Shown: in pieces, positions 31,764 to 44,000 of the stretch
Position numbering within the stretch: the first letter of the stretch is position 1
Layout: every line of letters starts with the position of its first letter
DNA from: Trichococcus palustris
Lineage (GTDB): Bacteria; Bacillota; Bacilli; Lactobacillales; Aerococcaceae
Assembly: GCF_900114465.1 (NCBI RefSeq)
Contig: NZ_FOTD01000005.1
Location: 116,268 to 180,267, forward strand
DNA length: 64,000 nt
Direction of reading: 5' to 3'
Notes under the pieces: model-generated
Databases searched by the model: none
What the model was told of the DNA's origin: nothing
The model's input: the letters and a program-made list of their open reading frames with translations, nothing else
Made by a program: the position numbers and the translations under genes

Positions 31764-32068
31764 CACCTGAAGAAAAAATGTTGAATTTACTTGGTTTGGC
31801 TTTACGTGCAGGTAAATTGACGACAGGTGAAGAAATGACCGTCAAGGCTGTTCAAAAGAATGAAGCCGCATGTGTCATTTGTGCAAGTGATTGCAGTGAC
31901 AATACCAAAGAAAAATTAGAAAACAAATGCCGCTTTTATAATGTTCCGCTTGTAATGATTTTCACTACAGCGGAGATCAGTCAGGCAATAGGCAAAACTC
32001 GTTCCATTTGCGCCCTGACTGATAGAGGATTTGCCAAAAGCTTTTTGCGGCTGAAAGGAACAGAGTAA
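31760..32068 (+). CDS. ylxQ: L7Ae/L30e-family K-turn RNA-binding protein YlxQ
   Basis: A 102-residue protein of the L7Ae/L30e/S12e/Gadd45 fold. It has GLALRAGKLTTGEE near the start, then ACVICASDCSDNT and the proline-valine strand VPLVMIFT, as in YlxQ and other bacterial K-turn binders. It probably binds kink-turn RNA, but the physiological target is unknown. It is coupled to ylxR by an ATGA overlap and precedes infB by 21 bases. Confidence 0.92.
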   Translation: MTPEEKMLNLLGLALRAGKLTTGEEMTVKAVQKNEAACVICASDCSDNTKEKLENKCRFYNVPLVMIFTTAEISQAIGKTRSICALTDRGFAKSFLRLKGTE

Positions 32069-32089
32069 TGAGATAAGGAAGGTGACGAC

Positions 32090-34519
32090 ATGGGGAAAAA
32101 ACGTGTCTACGAGTACGCAGATGAACACAAAGTATCAAGTAAAACAGTCTTGGAAAAAGCGAAAGAATTGGGAATCGATTTTCACAGTCATATGTCTACA
32201 ATGGAGGACAGTGACATCAGCAAGTTGAATAAATCGATCCAATCGTCTGCAGCTGCAAAAGGGGATGCGAAAGCTAGCACGCCTCCGACAGCGAACAAGC
32301 CAAGCCAACCAACAAGCAACCAAAAAATAAATACAACCGGTCAACCAAAACAGAATGATAAGCGTGAACTTAGTCAAGACAAAAACGTTAAAGATAAATC
32401 CTCTCACCATTCTCAAACTAAACCGAGTACCAATCCCGTTAAGCAGACGCAAACAAGCAACAATCAAAATAAAAATACCAATCGACCTGCCCAAACAGCA
32501 GGTCAAACCGGACAAACAAGTCCAAATACTAAAATGAATCGAGTTGAATCTGTTTCGCCAAACAAATCTAATGATAAATCAGCGCATACCAATGCACCTT
32601 CTTCAGCTACACCAAATCGTCCAGCCTATGGACAGTCTGCTGGAGGATCTAATCAACGCAATAAAGGGAGAGGAAACGCTCCTTACAACAAAAACAAACG
32701 CTCTAAATTCAAAAAAGGCTCTGTAAAGCAAGGGCCTGCTGTTCCACCAAGAAAGTTCAGAGAATTACCGGAAACATTCGTCTACACCGAAGGCATGTCC
32801 GTTTTGGACGTTGCCAAAAAATTGCATCGTGAGCCAGCTGAAATCATCAAGAAATTATTCATGATGGGCATCATGGTAACGCAGAATCAAGAGCTTGGAA
32901 AAGAAGCCTTGGAATTGCTTGCCGCTGACTACGGTATCGAAGCGGAAGAAAAAGTGGTTGTCGATGTCTCTGATTTGAACAGCTATTTTGAAGTGGAAGA
33001 CAATCCGGAAGATTTGAAAGCAAGACCACCCGTTGTAACCATCATGGGTCACGTCGACCACGGTAAAACAACATTGCTTGACTCATTAAGAAACACAAGC
33101 GTCACCCTAAGCGAAGCCGGCGGTATCACACAGCATATCGGGGCTTACCAAATCAAAATCAACGGCAAACCGATCACCTTCTTGGACACACCAGGACATG
33201 CCGCGTTTACAACCATGCGTGCCCGCGGTGCTGATGTTACCGACATCACCATCATTGTGGTGGCTGCCGATGACGGTGTTATGCCGCAAACCATCGAAGC
33301 CATCAACCACGCGAAAGCTGCTGAGGTTCCGATCATCGTTGCTGTCAACAAAATCGATAAGCCAGGCGCAAATCCTGATCGCGTCATGCAAGAATTATCC
33401 GACCAAGGATTGATTCCGGAAGCATGGGGCGGCGATACGGTCTTCGTTAACATCTCCGCTAAATTTGGGCAAGGTATCGATGAACTATTGGAAATGATCT
33501 TGTTGGTTGCTGAAGTGCAAGAATTGAAAGCTAATCCAGATCGTTTAGCTATCGGATCCGTCATCGAAGCACGTTTGGACAAATCAAAAGGACCGATTGC
33601 GACAGTACTGGTGCAAAACGGTACATTGAAAATAGGCGATCCGATCGTAGTCGGCAATACTCATGGTCGTGTCCGCGTGATGACCAACGATCAAGGCAGA
33701 CGCGTAAAAACTGCAGGACCTGCAATGCCAGTGGAAATCACCGGATTGAACGCAGCACCGCAAGCGGGGGACCATTTTGTAGTCTTCGAAGACGAAAAAA
33801 CAGCTCGTCAAGCAGGGGAAGAACGTGCCAAACGCGCTTTAATGGAACAACGTTCAAGTCAAAACCGCGTTACATTGGATAACCTGTTCGCAAGCTTGAA
33901 GGATGGCGAACTGAAAGAAGTCAACGTCATCATCAAGGCCGACGTACAAGGTTCGGTGGAAGCTTTGGCAGCAAGTCTGCAAAAGATTGAAGTTGAAGGC
34001 GTACGCGTTAAAATCATCCACTCTGCAGCGGGTGCCATTAACGAAAGCGACGTAACGTTGGCGGCGGCAAGCAATGCCATCATCATCGGATTTAACGTTC
34101 GTCCTACGCCGCAAGCTAAAATCCAAGCGGATGCTGAATCGGTTGATATCCGTCTGCACCGTATCATCTATAACGCAATCGACGAAATCGAAACAGCCAT
34201 GAAAGGGATGCTTGATCCAGAGTTTGAAGAACAAGTTACCGGACAAGCCCTTATCCGTGAAACCTATAAAGTTACCAAAGTCGGTACCATCGGCGGCGCA
34301 TTCGTTACTGACGGGTTCATTGCAAGAAACAGCAGCATCCGCGTAATCCGTGATAACATCGTTATCTTCGACGGTAAGCTAGCTAGCTTGAAACGATTCA
34401 AGGATGATGCAAAAGAAGTTAAAAAAGGCTTCGAATGCGGCTTGATGGTTGAAGACTACAATGATATCCGTATTGATGATGTCATCGAAGCGTACCATAT
34501 GGTAGAAATCAAGAAATAA
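32090..34519 (+). CDS. infB: Translation initiation factor IF-2
   Basis: IF-2 delivers initiator tRNA and promotes subunit joining. The 809 residues start with the IF2-N helix domain ([20 protein letters not shown] is its core). A long disordered stretch rich in Asn, Gln, Thr, Ser and Pro follows (about 55-205), then a second N-domain. The G domain has GHVDHGKT at 320-327, DTPGH and NKID, and domains II to IV end the protein. AAGGAAGGTGAC precedes the ATG. The disordered linker uses AT-rich, less biased codons than the rest, as expected for low constraint. Confidence 0.98.
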   Translation: MGKKRVYEYADEHKVSSKTVLEKAKELGIDFHSHMSTMEDSDISKLNKSIQSSAAAKGDAKASTPPTANKPSQPTSNQKINTTGQPKQNDKRELSQDKNVKDKSSHHSQTKPSTNPVKQTQTSNNQNKNTNRPAQTAGQTGQTSPNTKMNRVESVSPNKSNDKSAHTNAPSSATPNRPAYGQSAGGSNQRNKGRGNAPYNKNKRSKFKKGSVKQGPAVPPRKFRELPETFVYTEGMSVLDVAKKLHREPAEIIKKLFMMGIMVTQNQELGKEALELLAADYGIEAEEKVVVDVSDLNSYFEVEDNPEDLKARPPVVTIMGHVDHGKTTLLDSLRNTSVTLSEAGGITQHIGAYQIKINGKPITFLDTPGHAAFTTMRARGADVTDITIIVVAADDGVMPQTIEAINHAKAAEVPIIVAVNKIDKPGANPDRVMQELSDQGLIPEAWGGDTVFVNISAKFGQGIDELLEMILLVAEVQELKANPDRLAIGSVIEARLDKSKGPIATVLVQNGTLKIGDPIVVGNTHGRVRVMTNDQGRRVKTAGPAMPVEITGLNAAPQAGDHFVVFEDEKTARQAGEERAKRALMEQRSSQNRVTLDNLFASLKDGELKEVNVIIKADVQGSVEALAASLQKIEVEGVRVKIIHSAAGAINESDVTLAAASNAIIIGFNVRPTPQAKIQADAESVDIRLHRIIYNAIDEIETAMKGMLDPEFEEQVTGQALIRETYKVTKVGTIGGAFVTDGFIARNSSIRVIRDNIVIFDGKLASLKRFKDDAKEVKKGFECGLMVEDYNDIRIDDVIEAYHMVEIKK

Positions 34520-34557
34520 TGCACCTCGCAGTATTTCTCAGTAAGGAGTGAATTCAG

Positions 34558-34914
34558 ATGGCTAATTTTAGAGCTGGAAGATTGAAACAAGAAATTCAAC
34601 GCGAAGTAAACGATATTTTGGTGAAACGCGTTAAAGATCCGCGTGTCAAGGACGTCAACATCACAGATGTTGAAATCACGGGCGATCTGCAACAAGCAAC
34701 CATTTATTACAGTACACTTTCCAGCCTTGCAAGTGAACGCGAAAAAGTTCAAACAGGCTTGGAAAAAGCGGCAGGCCTGATCCGCAAAGAATTGGGATCG
34801 CGCCTATCCATGTACAAAACGCCTGAATTAACATTCAAACGCGATGAATCAGTCGATTACGGAAGCAAAATCGACCAATTACTACGCAAATTGCATGAAG
34901 ACGAAAAACAATAA
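34558..34914 (+). CDS. rbfA: Ribosome-binding factor A
   Basis: RbfA helps mature the 16S 5' end and is needed in the cold. The 118 residues show the type II KH fold with [24 protein letters not shown] as the conserved centre (in two parts) and [15 protein letters not shown] near the end. TAAGGAG precedes the ATG. It is the last gene of the rimP operon here. truB and ribF, which often follow, are not in the window after it. A strong terminator closes the operon. Confidence 0.97.
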   Translation: MANFRAGRLKQEIQREVNDILVKRVKDPRVKDVNITDVEITGDLQQATIYYSTLSSLASEREKVQTGLEKAAGLIRKELGSRLSMYKTPELTFKRDESVDYGSKIDQLLRKLHEDEKQ

Positions 34915-34943
34915 TATTTTCCGGTATTCATGAAATACAAAAA

Positions 34944-34975
34944 AGCAATCCGAATAAAATTCGGGTTGCTTTTTT
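34944..34975 (+). terminator. Terminator after rbfA
   Basis: AGCAATCCGAA at 34944-34954 pairs with TTCGGGTTGCT at 34960-34970 (one G-T), then T to 34975. Confidence 0.92.
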
Positions 34976-35055
34976 GCATTGAGCTTATCCGTTAATGATA
35001 CATTATAAGAAACGCAAGATTTTGAATGGTTAAACAATACATTGGAAATGCATTA

Positions 35056-35064
35056 TGTTATAAT
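35056..35064 (+). promoter_or_regulatory. Possible extended -10 promoter of the antiporter gene
   Basis: TGTTATAAT at 35056-35064 fits an extended -10. No good -35 is seen. It would leave a 180-base leader (35070-35249) with some hairpin potential (GAAGAAGC against GCTTCTTT). I do not recognise a known riboswitch in it. Confidence 0.4.
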
Positions 35065-35249
35065 TTAATTACGATACAATTATGTTATGAAATCTTTTCG
35101 AAGAAGCGCCATCTTAATAAAGGATAGCTTCTTTGGTTATAGCATTACCAAAAAATAGCACTCTTCCATCTAAACATTATTCATGGGGAAACCTTTGCCA
35201 AGGAAATCGGATTTGAGAATATAAAATTGTTTACATGAGGAGGGAAATT

Positions 35250-37274
35250 ATGAGTTTGTTGATGATGGTGATGTTTCTTCTGGTCTGTCTATTATTTTCC
35301 AATGTTATAAGCCATTATATCCCATCCATCCCGACAGCGTTGATACAAATCGTTATAGGAATCATCATCGCATTGGCGTTTAGGGATATTTCGTTCCAGT
35401 TGGGGTCGGAATGGTTCTTGCTGCTTTTTGTGGCACCGCTTCTGTACAACGATGGAAGGCATTTCCCACGCGAGGAATTATGGAAGATGAAGGCTCCTAT
35501 TTTCGGGAATGCTATTGTGTTGGTGCTTTTGACTACCGTCGGCGGTGGATATTTTATCCATTGGCTTGTACCCGCCATTCCGCTTGCGGCGGCATTCGCT
35601 CTGGCTGCGATCCTTTCGCCGACTGATCCCGTGGCGGTCAACGGGATTGCGAATCGTATCCATATTCCCGAAAGAGTCCTGACTTTGGTCAGGGGGGAAT
35701 CGCTGATCAACGATGCCACTGGTCTGGTCGCTTTCAAATATGCCGTAGCTGCTGTCGTGACGGGTTATTTTTCGATGACGGCGGCTGTCCTTAATTTCGC
35801 CTATATATTCATCGCAGGAGCGGTTCTGGGCCTCCTGTTGGGGCTAATGATTACCTGGGTCAAGCACAGCTTACGCAAGAAAGGGATCAGCGATGTGACG
35901 TTCCATTCCTTGCTGCAAGTGCTGACGCCCTTTGTCATCTACATCATCACGGAAGAATTCCTGCATGCCTCTGGGGTGATCGCCGTCGTTGTGTCCGGAA
36001 TTATCCATTCGATAGTTGAGGAACGGAGCGAAACCCTGATTGCGGAGGAGAAACTGCTGACGGAAAATATCTGGTCGATTATTTTGTTTGTTTTGAACGG
36101 GATTGTATTCTTGCTGTTGGGCTGGAACATCCCTTCATCAATGGCTGCAACTTTGGAAGATCCCAATTTGAGGAACTGGGTTGCCTGGGAGTACGTTGTT
36201 GCCATTGGATTGATGATTATGGTAATCCGTTTTATCTGGACTTACTTTTTCTTCAATTACCGGTACCACTTTGGTAGAGCAAACAATAGCGACCGCTTAA
36301 GTTTCAAAACTTGCCTCTGGATCAGTATTACGGGAGTCCGCGGTGCGGTAACAATGGCTGGGGTCCTCACTATTCCGTACCTCCTGTATAATGGTGCGGT
36401 CTTTCCGGAACGCTCTTTGCTGCTCTTTTTGGCGGCAGGGGTCATTCTGTTCACCTTAATCGTCGCAACGGTTTTATTGCCACTATTGAGTGAGGAGGGT
36501 GCGAGAAAAGGGAAAGTATCGAATAAAGTGGATTTTGCCGAGGCCAGGAAAAAAATCATCCTGGAAGCCATCAAAAAGATCAAACAAGAGATGGATGAGG
36601 AGAATGAAGTGGTCGCCTATGAACTGATTGCCAAATACAAAAAGATGTTAAAAGGCATTCATAAACAGAATGTTGCGGAAACAAAAGATTACCGACATAA
36701 GATCAGAGAAGTTCGGTTAATGGCATTAAAAGAGGAGAGAAAGTATATCCGCGAAGCAATGGTTGATGATCAAGCGGATATGGAAATTTTAGAAATTCTT
36801 GAAAAAAATCTGGATCACCGGGAAGAAGTCCTTTCGAATAATTCCCGTTCCGATGCAAAGTATATTGTCGGAAAATTGATCAGGGGATGGCAACGCTACA
36901 GAGGGAAATACCATCAACACGAAGAAACGGGCAATGTACAGCTGCATCCAGGGAAAGAAATTCAAATGAGAGCTTTCCAGGCGGCCCTTGCAGCGCTGGA
37001 GAAAGGCACATTTAATCAAATGCATGCGGATATTGTTCCTATCGTCATCTTGGATTACAAGAGAATGATTGGCCGGTTGATAGCCCCTAAATCAAGATAC
37101 AACGAAAAAAGGGAAGAGCAAAGGGAGAGCTTGTGTATCAAAATCATGGATGCGGAACGCTTTGAAATCAGTAGGATGTATGAAGCCAGTGAAATCAACA
37201 ATAAAATGGCAAAAGATTTAAGGCGGTTTATCAACTACATCGAAAGTGTCACTCTTTATGAGTATGCCGAATAA
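35250..37274 (+). CDS. Na+(K+)/H+ antiporter, CPA1 (NhaP) family
   Basis: A 674-residue cation/proton antiporter. The first 400 or so residues hold about twelve hydrophobic helices with the CPA1 signatures SPTDPVAV (123-130) and GESLINDATG, whose Asn154-Asp155 pair binds cation and proton. A long cytoplasmic, charged and helical C-terminal region (about 420-674) follows, as in the bacterial NhaP/YjcE-type proteins, and may be regulatory. The ATG at 35250 is chosen because AGGAGGG lies seven bases upstream; the ATG at 35235 includes that site. It probably exports Na+ or K+ for pH and salt homeostasis. Confidence 0.92.
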   Translation: MSLLMMVMFLLVCLLFSNVISHYIPSIPTALIQIVIGIIIALAFRDISFQLGSEWFLLLFVAPLLYNDGRHFPREELWKMKAPIFGNAIVLVLLTTVGGGYFIHWLVPAIPLAAAFALAAILSPTDPVAVNGIANRIHIPERVLTLVRGESLINDATGLVAFKYAVAAVVTGYFSMTAAVLNFAYIFIAGAVLGLLLGLMITWVKHSLRKKGISDVTFHSLLQVLTPFVIYIITEEFLHASGVIAVVVSGIIHSIVEERSETLIAEEKLLTENIWSIILFVLNGIVFLLLGWNIPSSMAATLEDPNLRNWVAWEYVVAIGLMIMVIRFIWTYFFFNYRYHFGRANNSDRLSFKTCLWISITGVRGAVTMAGVLTIPYLLYNGAVFPERSLLLFLAAGVILFTLIVATVLLPLLSEEGARKGKVSNKVDFAEARKKIILEAIKKIKQEMDEENEVVAYELIAKYKKMLKGIHKQNVAETKDYRHKIREVRLMALKEERKYIREAMVDDQADMEILEILEKNLDHREEVLSNNSRSDAKYIVGKLIRGWQRYRGKYHQHEETGNVQLHPGKEIQMRAFQAALAALEKGTFNQMHADIVPIVILDYKRMIGRLIAPKSRYNEKREEQRESLCIKIMDAERFEISRMYEASEINNKMAKDLRRFINYIESVTLYEYAE

Positions 37275-37327
37275 TTTGCGACACACTCTGCTGTAGGTCA
37301 AATTGCAGATTGTGTTCTGCATTTATG

Positions 37328-37383
37328 AAAAAATGAAGGTAAAAGCGTATCTATTTTGATACGAGCTTTTATCTTCATTTTTC
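37328..37383. terminator. Terminator after the antiporter gene
   Basis: The arm AAAATGAAGGTAAAAGC pairs with GCTTTTATCTTCATTTTT. An inner stem GTATC/GATAC is included. T run on the plus strand, A run on the left for the minus strand. Confidence 0.85.
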
Positions 37384-37402
37384 TGTAATAGGGTGATGCG
37401 TA

Positions 37403-37945
37403 CTATTCCTTCACTACCTGATAAGCTTTTCGGATAACCTCTACAAGCCGTTTTTTGCAGTCGTCATCGGTGAAGGCTGCCTCCAGTGCCATCAAGTTGA
37501 GCTTTTCCATCAGGCCTTAATCCATGCAGTCATAGTAGCCATCCAGCAGCATGTATTCATCGGTCAACGTTGTTTTCCTGAGACTGTGCGATTATCGGTA
37601 TTGATGCTGATTTTTATGTCAGCATCGAGGAATTGCTGGAAAGGATATTCCTTCATGGATGCAACAGCTTTCGTCTGCAGATTGCTGGTCGGGCAACCAA
37701 TAGAACGGAATCACGCACATTTGTGATCAGCACAGCCACATTCGCCGGTATGCAGGGTGAGCGGAATATGGTATTGCCTTCCTGCCGACAAAAAGTTTTC
37801 GAATAAGTTAGGCGGGAATGCCGTTTCGTTTCCGGCCAAATCGATGCCGGATACACCTTTGTTAAGATGTTTTTGGGCTGATGGAACCGTCCAAATGGTA
37901 GCGTAGGTCCACTTTTGGTAAAGCTTTTACTTTCGTGTATTCCAT
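37403..37945 (-). pseudogene. Adenosine deaminase, decayed
   Basis: Reading the minus strand from the ATG at 37945, the first 25 codons give MEYTKVKALPKVDLRYHLDG, the adenosine deaminase start, but the first metal His of the HxH motif is Arg. Frame changes and deletions follow. Recognisable pieces appear in other frames: GIDLAGNETAFPP, then HIPLTLHTGECG, then [21 protein letters not shown], and a C-terminus ending VIRKAYQVVKE at TAG 37403-37405. An in-frame TAA interrupts the last part. At 543 bases against about 1000 expected, large internal parts are gone. It cannot encode an active enzyme. Confidence 0.85.
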
Positions 37946-40586
<2,641 letters not shown>

Positions 40587-40739
40587 AACATAACAGGAAT
40601 GATTCTGATGGTTTTTAAATTGAGAGGCCGCTTACTTCAAGAGGATGGCTGTTTAGTAGTCTTGCTGAATAAAGGGGGGCGGCAATTGCTGCTCCCCACT
40701 ATTTGTTTAAAATATAAACATTAGATGAGGTGCATCGTT

Positions 40740-41186
40740 ATGGATGAAAAACGTATAAATCTCACGGAGGACACGGTTCGAGATCTTTGGTCCCAGACTT
40801 ATAATACCGAGGGGAAGCCTGATTGGTCGCATATCTTTCCCTATTACCACCCGGAAATTGTTTTTCAGGACGCCATTCAGAGGCTTGAAGGCATAGATGA
40901 TTTTAAAGCCATGTGCGCGCGGCTTACCAAGCGATGCAAGAGTCTCAGGATGGATATAAGCTCAGTTGTACAGGGCTCCAATATTATTATCATAGAATGG
41001 AAGATGACGATGTCCTTCCGGAAGTCTCCCGATACACCGATTTTTGGCTGCACCAAACTGACCATTCATGATGACGGAAGGATAATTGAACAAAGGGATT
41101 ACTATGACCTTTGGGGGGATATTTTTAACGGCGTGCCGGGTTTTTCGAAATTGTACAGAAGGTTTATGCGCCGATTTTTTGGGTAG
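40740..41186 (+). CDS. NTF2/SnoaL-like domain protein
   Basis: A 148-residue protein with the alpha+beta cone pattern of the NTF2/SnoaL-like fold. A helical start is followed by a Trp-rich stretch (WSQTYNTEGKPDWSHIF), HPEIVFQDAI, and strands ending QRDYYDLWGD. The end GFSKLYRRFMRRFFG is basic and amphipathic. The fold serves many small enzymes and binding proteins, so no reaction can be named. The ATG at 40740 is chosen because GAGGTG lies before it; the ATG at 40725 overlaps that site. It is followed nine bases later by an SDR gene, and the pair likely works on the same substrate. Confidence 0.75.
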   Translation: MDEKRINLTEDTVRDLWSQTYNTEGKPDWSHIFPYYHPEIVFQDAIQRLEGIDDFKAMCARLTKRCKSLRMDISSVVQGSNIIIIEWKMTMSFRKSPDTPIFGCTKLTIHDDGRIIEQRDYYDLWGDIFNGVPGFSKLYRRFMRRFFG

Positions 41187-41195
41187 GAGGATGAG

Positions 41196-42128
41196 ATGAT
41201 GAAGCTGAGGCTGCCGGATGAACTGATATTCATCAAAAACGGGAAAGCGATACAGAAGAAGAGTACAACTGCCATGGAGGGGAAAGTCTGCGTAATAACC
41301 GGGGCAACTTCAGGCGTCGGTCTTGAAGCATCAAAAAGGCTGGCTAAGGCGGGCGCCCATATCGTCATGGTATGCCGGAATCCGGATAAAACGGAACGCA
41401 TCAGCAGGGAGATCAAGGCCGGATGGAATGTTCCGGTTGATATTATTATTGCGGACTTCAGCCGTCTTGATGAAGTCCGGCATGCCGCTGCTCTGATAAT
41501 AGAAAGATATCCTAAAATCGACGTCCTGATCAACAGCGCCGGCATCCATTCCACTAAGCGCATGTATACTTCAGAAGGTTTCGAAATGGTTTTTTGCGTC
41601 AACCACCTGGCCCCGTTTCTGTTTACCCAGCTGCTTATTGACAGGCTTAAAGAAAGTGCGCCGGCCCGCATCATTCAGGTGAATTCCGAAGGGCATCGTT
41701 TCAATGGTCTCAATCCGGATGATATCAACTGGGAAAGACGTCATTATACTGGGCTCAGGGGCTACGGGGCCTCTAAAACAGCCCAGTTGCTTACCGTCTG
41801 GGAACTCGCGGACCTTCTGAAGGGGTCAAGGGTCACCATTAACGCAATGCATCCGGGCGATGTGAAAACAAATATAGGGAACAACAACGGGTGGCTTTAT
41901 AGATGGTTTTTGCATCATGTAACCTGGCATTTCCTGAAGGACCCGGCAATATCCGGAGAGGCTATTTACTACTTGGCTTCCGATCCGGAAATGAGCGATG
42001 TCAGCGGCCGTTTTTTCAATCTGACTATCGATGAAAAACCTGCCGCCCATGCCCTTGACCGCGAAATGGGAAAGCGCGTATGGGAGCTCAGCATGGAAAT
42101 GACTGGGCTAAGCCCGGGAAAACAATAA
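41196..42128 (+). CDS. Short-chain dehydrogenase/reductase
   Basis: A 310-residue SDR with NAD(P) loop TGATSGVG at 35-42 and NSAG for the central sheet. The catalytic Ser is in QVNSEGHR and Tyr190/Lys194 are in YGASK. The arrangement resembles retinol dehydrogenase or WW-domain-oxidoreductase-like SDRs, which act on lipophilic alcohols or ketones. The N-terminal 28 residues are an extra extension before the Rossmann fold. TAGGAGG is five bases from the first ATG and eight from a second at 41199, so the true start may be three bases later. The context (SnoaL-like, HEAT repeats, terpene-cyclase fold) hints at a lipid or terpenoid pathway, as inference. Confidence 0.85.
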   Translation: MMKLRLPDELIFIKNGKAIQKKSTTAMEGKVCVITGATSGVGLEASKRLAKAGAHIVMVCRNPDKTERISREIKAGWNVPVDIIIADFSRLDEVRHAAALIIERYPKIDVLINSAGIHSTKRMYTSEGFEMVFCVNHLAPFLFTQLLIDRLKESAPARIIQVNSEGHRFNGLNPDDINWERRHYTGLRGYGASKTAQLLTVWELADLLKGSRVTINAMHPGDVKTNIGNNNGWLYRWFLHHVTWHFLKDPAISGEAIYYLASDPEMSDVSGRFFNLTIDEKPAAHALDREMGKRVWELSMEMTGLSPGKQ

Positions 42129-42200
42129 GAATGGGATAGGTTATGCAATGTGTCGGCAGAATAACCGAAAGAACTATTGAATGAGTTTGGAGGAGCGGAT

Positions 42201-42868
42201 ATGTCAGTATTAGATAAAATCGCTTATCTGCAAGGCAGGAAAGACGAGGCACCGAATCAGGAACTGGCAAAGGAACTGATCGAGAACAATGATGTGGCTG
42301 GCATCAGAGAGATTGCAGAAAATATGTTCAACAGTGATAAAAATATTCAGAGTGATTGCATAAAGGTATTGTATGAAGCAGGTAATATAAAACCGGATAT
42401 GATTGCGGAATACGTCGGAGATTTCATTAAATTGTTGAGAAGCAGAAATAACAGGCTAGTTTGGGGGGCAATGTTGGCTTTATCAAAAATTGCAACAATC
42501 ACAGCTGATGAGATATATAAAAATCTCGAAATAGTAGTGAGAGTCATGCAAGAGGGCTCAGTCATTGCAGTTGACAAAACACCATTAAGGTTTTAGCAGC
42601 TGTAGCATCTCAGAATGATGAGTATAATATAAAAATATTTCCGTTCCTCTTGGATCACCTCAGCAAATGTCGCCCGAAATAAGTTGGTCAGCATGCTGAA
42701 AATATATTTCAGGCAGTTGACCAAAAGAATCAGGATGAATTTATCAAGGTGCTAAATGCGCGGGAAGGTTCTTTGACAAGCGCTCAAGTAACCAGAATCA
42801 ACAAGCTGTACAAGAAACTACCTGTAAATCATCAGTCATCGTCCGGCCAGCAACATATGATTCGATAG
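42201..42868 (+). pseudogene. HEAT-repeat protein, broken by frameshift and stop
   Basis: The frame opens at the ATG at 42201 after TTGGAGGAG and reads well for about 125 codons of helical repeats (IQSDCIKVLYEAGNIKP, RLVWGAMLALSKIA). It is closed by TAG at 42594-42596. In another frame the sequence continues as TIKVLAAVASQNDEYNIKIF and LDHLSKCRPK. A TAA then interrupts, after which VGQHAENIFQAVDQ and QVTRINKLYKKL continue to TAG 42866-42868. So one frameshift near 42575 and one nonsense change split a gene of about 220 codons. HEAT repeats bind proteins; the partner is unknown. Confidence 0.8.
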
Positions 42869-42905
42869 TTCTATGCAGATATATTTAGGGAGGGGGATGA
42901 GACAG

Positions 42906-43008
42906 GTGGGTATATCAGATATGGATAAGCTTCTCGCAACCCGCTATGACAATGGTGCAGATTTTTGGAAAACTGCAGACGGACGGATCGGCATAGAAAA
43001 ACCTGATT
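42906..43008 (+). pseudogene. 5' fragment of a gene cut by the TnpB element
   Basis: A GTG at 42906 with AGGGAGGGGG upstream starts a frame reading MGISDMDKLLATRYDNGADF and WKTADGRIGIEKP before running into the TnpB remnant, where a TGA closes it. The start resembles terpene-cyclase/prenyltransferase-fold proteins, from memory rather than any search. Its likely 3' part is at 43681-43872, beyond the element; the middle is lost. Confidence 0.55.
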
Positions 43009-43636
43009 GAAGTATTTTGCCGTCGTTTCAGACGAGACAGTCTATGAGAACCCGCGGTTTTTCCACAAGCTAGAGTCGAAGCTCTCCAAGGAACAAAAAA
43101 TCCTTTCCCGGCGGGCAAAGCAGGCCAAAAAGGACGGACGAAAACTGTCCGAATCGAAAAACTACCAGAAACAGCGCGTCAAAGTCGCCCGGATTCATGA
43201 ACGAATCAGCAATGCCCGAACGGATTACCTGCAAAAGACTTCGACCAAAATCGTCAAAAACCACGACGTCATCGGAATCGAAGATTTGCATGTATCCGGC
43301 ATGCTGAAAAATAAGAAGCTTTCCAAAGGAATATTGGAAGCATCATGGGCGCAGTTTCGGACGATGCTGGAATACAAGTCAAAGTGGTACGGCAAGCAAG
43401 TCGTCGCCGTTGCCCGGAACTTTCCTTCCAGCCAATTATGCTCGTGCTGTGGCTACCAAAACAAAGACGTGAAGAATCGCTCTGTCCGGGAATGGGATTG
43501 CCCACAATGTAATGCTCACCATGACAGGGATCTGAACGCAAGCATAAATCTAAAAAATGAAGCCTTGAGGCTTCTAACCGTAGGAAGCTACGGGGATAGC
43601 TTAGTCAATAATCACTCGATAGAGCGATGTTCCTAA
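43007..43636 (+). pseudogene. TnpB (IS200/IS605 OrfB), N-terminally truncated
   Basis: The 209 codons match the C-terminal part of TnpB, the RNA-guided nuclease of IS200/IS605 elements. They hold YENPRFF, the RuvC-II Glu in IGIEDLHV, a zinc finger with CSCCG and CPQC pairs, and the RuvC-III Asp in HDRDLNAS. The N-terminal half, with the RuvC-I Asp, is missing: the frame begins just where the segment after DVGLK would be (KYFAVVSDE). With one catalytic Asp absent it cannot cut DNA. The TTG at 43007 is only where the deletion joins the flanking gene. Confidence 0.9.
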
Positions 43637-43680
43637 GAATCTCCCACCTCTAAGCAGTAGCGTAGGTGGGGGTAGTTCAA
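43009..43680 (+). mobile_element. Truncated IS200/IS605-type (TnpB-only) element with intact right end
   Basis: The left end and the first half of tnpB are deleted. The right end is complete: a hairpin CCCACCT (43643-43649) / AGGTGGG (43664-43670) followed by GGGTAGTTCAA, the typical terminus. It lies inside a decayed gene, with no direct repeats, as expected for this family. Confidence 0.8.
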
Positions 43681-43696
43681 TATGTGTATGTTCTTT
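43560..43696 (+). ncRNA. Putative omega RNA of the TnpB remnant, with guide
   Basis: In IS200/IS605 elements the 3' end of tnpB plus the right end forms the guide RNA scaffold, and the next 16 or so bases are the guide. Here a perfect hairpin CCGTAG-GAAG-CTACGG (43578-43593) and the right-end hairpin (43643-43670) are kept. The predicted guide is 43681-43696, within the interrupted gene. Inference from the family; no transcript evidence. Confidence 0.5.
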
Positions 43697-43872
43697 CTTT
43701 TTTTCAAAAAGCCCGTAAAGACGAGCGATTTAACGAAGCTTTTGGGATGTTGAGCAGGAAGCTGGACAGCAATAATAGACTGAGCGCAGAGCTTCATAAC
43801 CGAAAAAAGCGCGGCCACCTTTGTTTAATGGGAGCCGCGGAAATGGGCGAAATGGAATTGAGGAGATGCTAA
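43681..43872 (+). pseudogene. 3' fragment of the gene cut by the TnpB element
   Basis: Directly after the right end, the frame reads YVYVLSFFQKARKDERFNEA and continues to a TAA at 43870-43872. Upstream it is open only through the element. The sequence looks like the C-terminus of terpene-cyclase-fold proteins and probably belongs with the fragment at 42906. About 150 codons between them are gone. Confidence 0.5.
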
Positions 43873-43903
43873 AAATGTGTGTTATAAAAAAATATTTTAA
43901 AAC

Positions 43904-43940
43904 GGGAGTTGTGGGTTAAGACCTTTCAGCTCCCTTTTTT
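43904..43940. terminator. Terminator between the decayed gene and arcA
   Basis: GGGAGTTG at 43904-43911 pairs with CAGCTCCC at 43927-43934 (one G-T), then six T. The A/T-rich left flank may let it serve arcA too. Confidence 0.8.
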
Positions 43941-44000
43941 GTAGGGAAGTATTGCTGTTGGCCTTCTATTTCATGAATAGGATAAAGCGTCTAGTTATGC

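Noticed and set aside
35065..35249. Na+ or c-di-AMP riboswitch in the antiporter leader
   Set aside because: Long leader, but I cannot match it to a known consensus.
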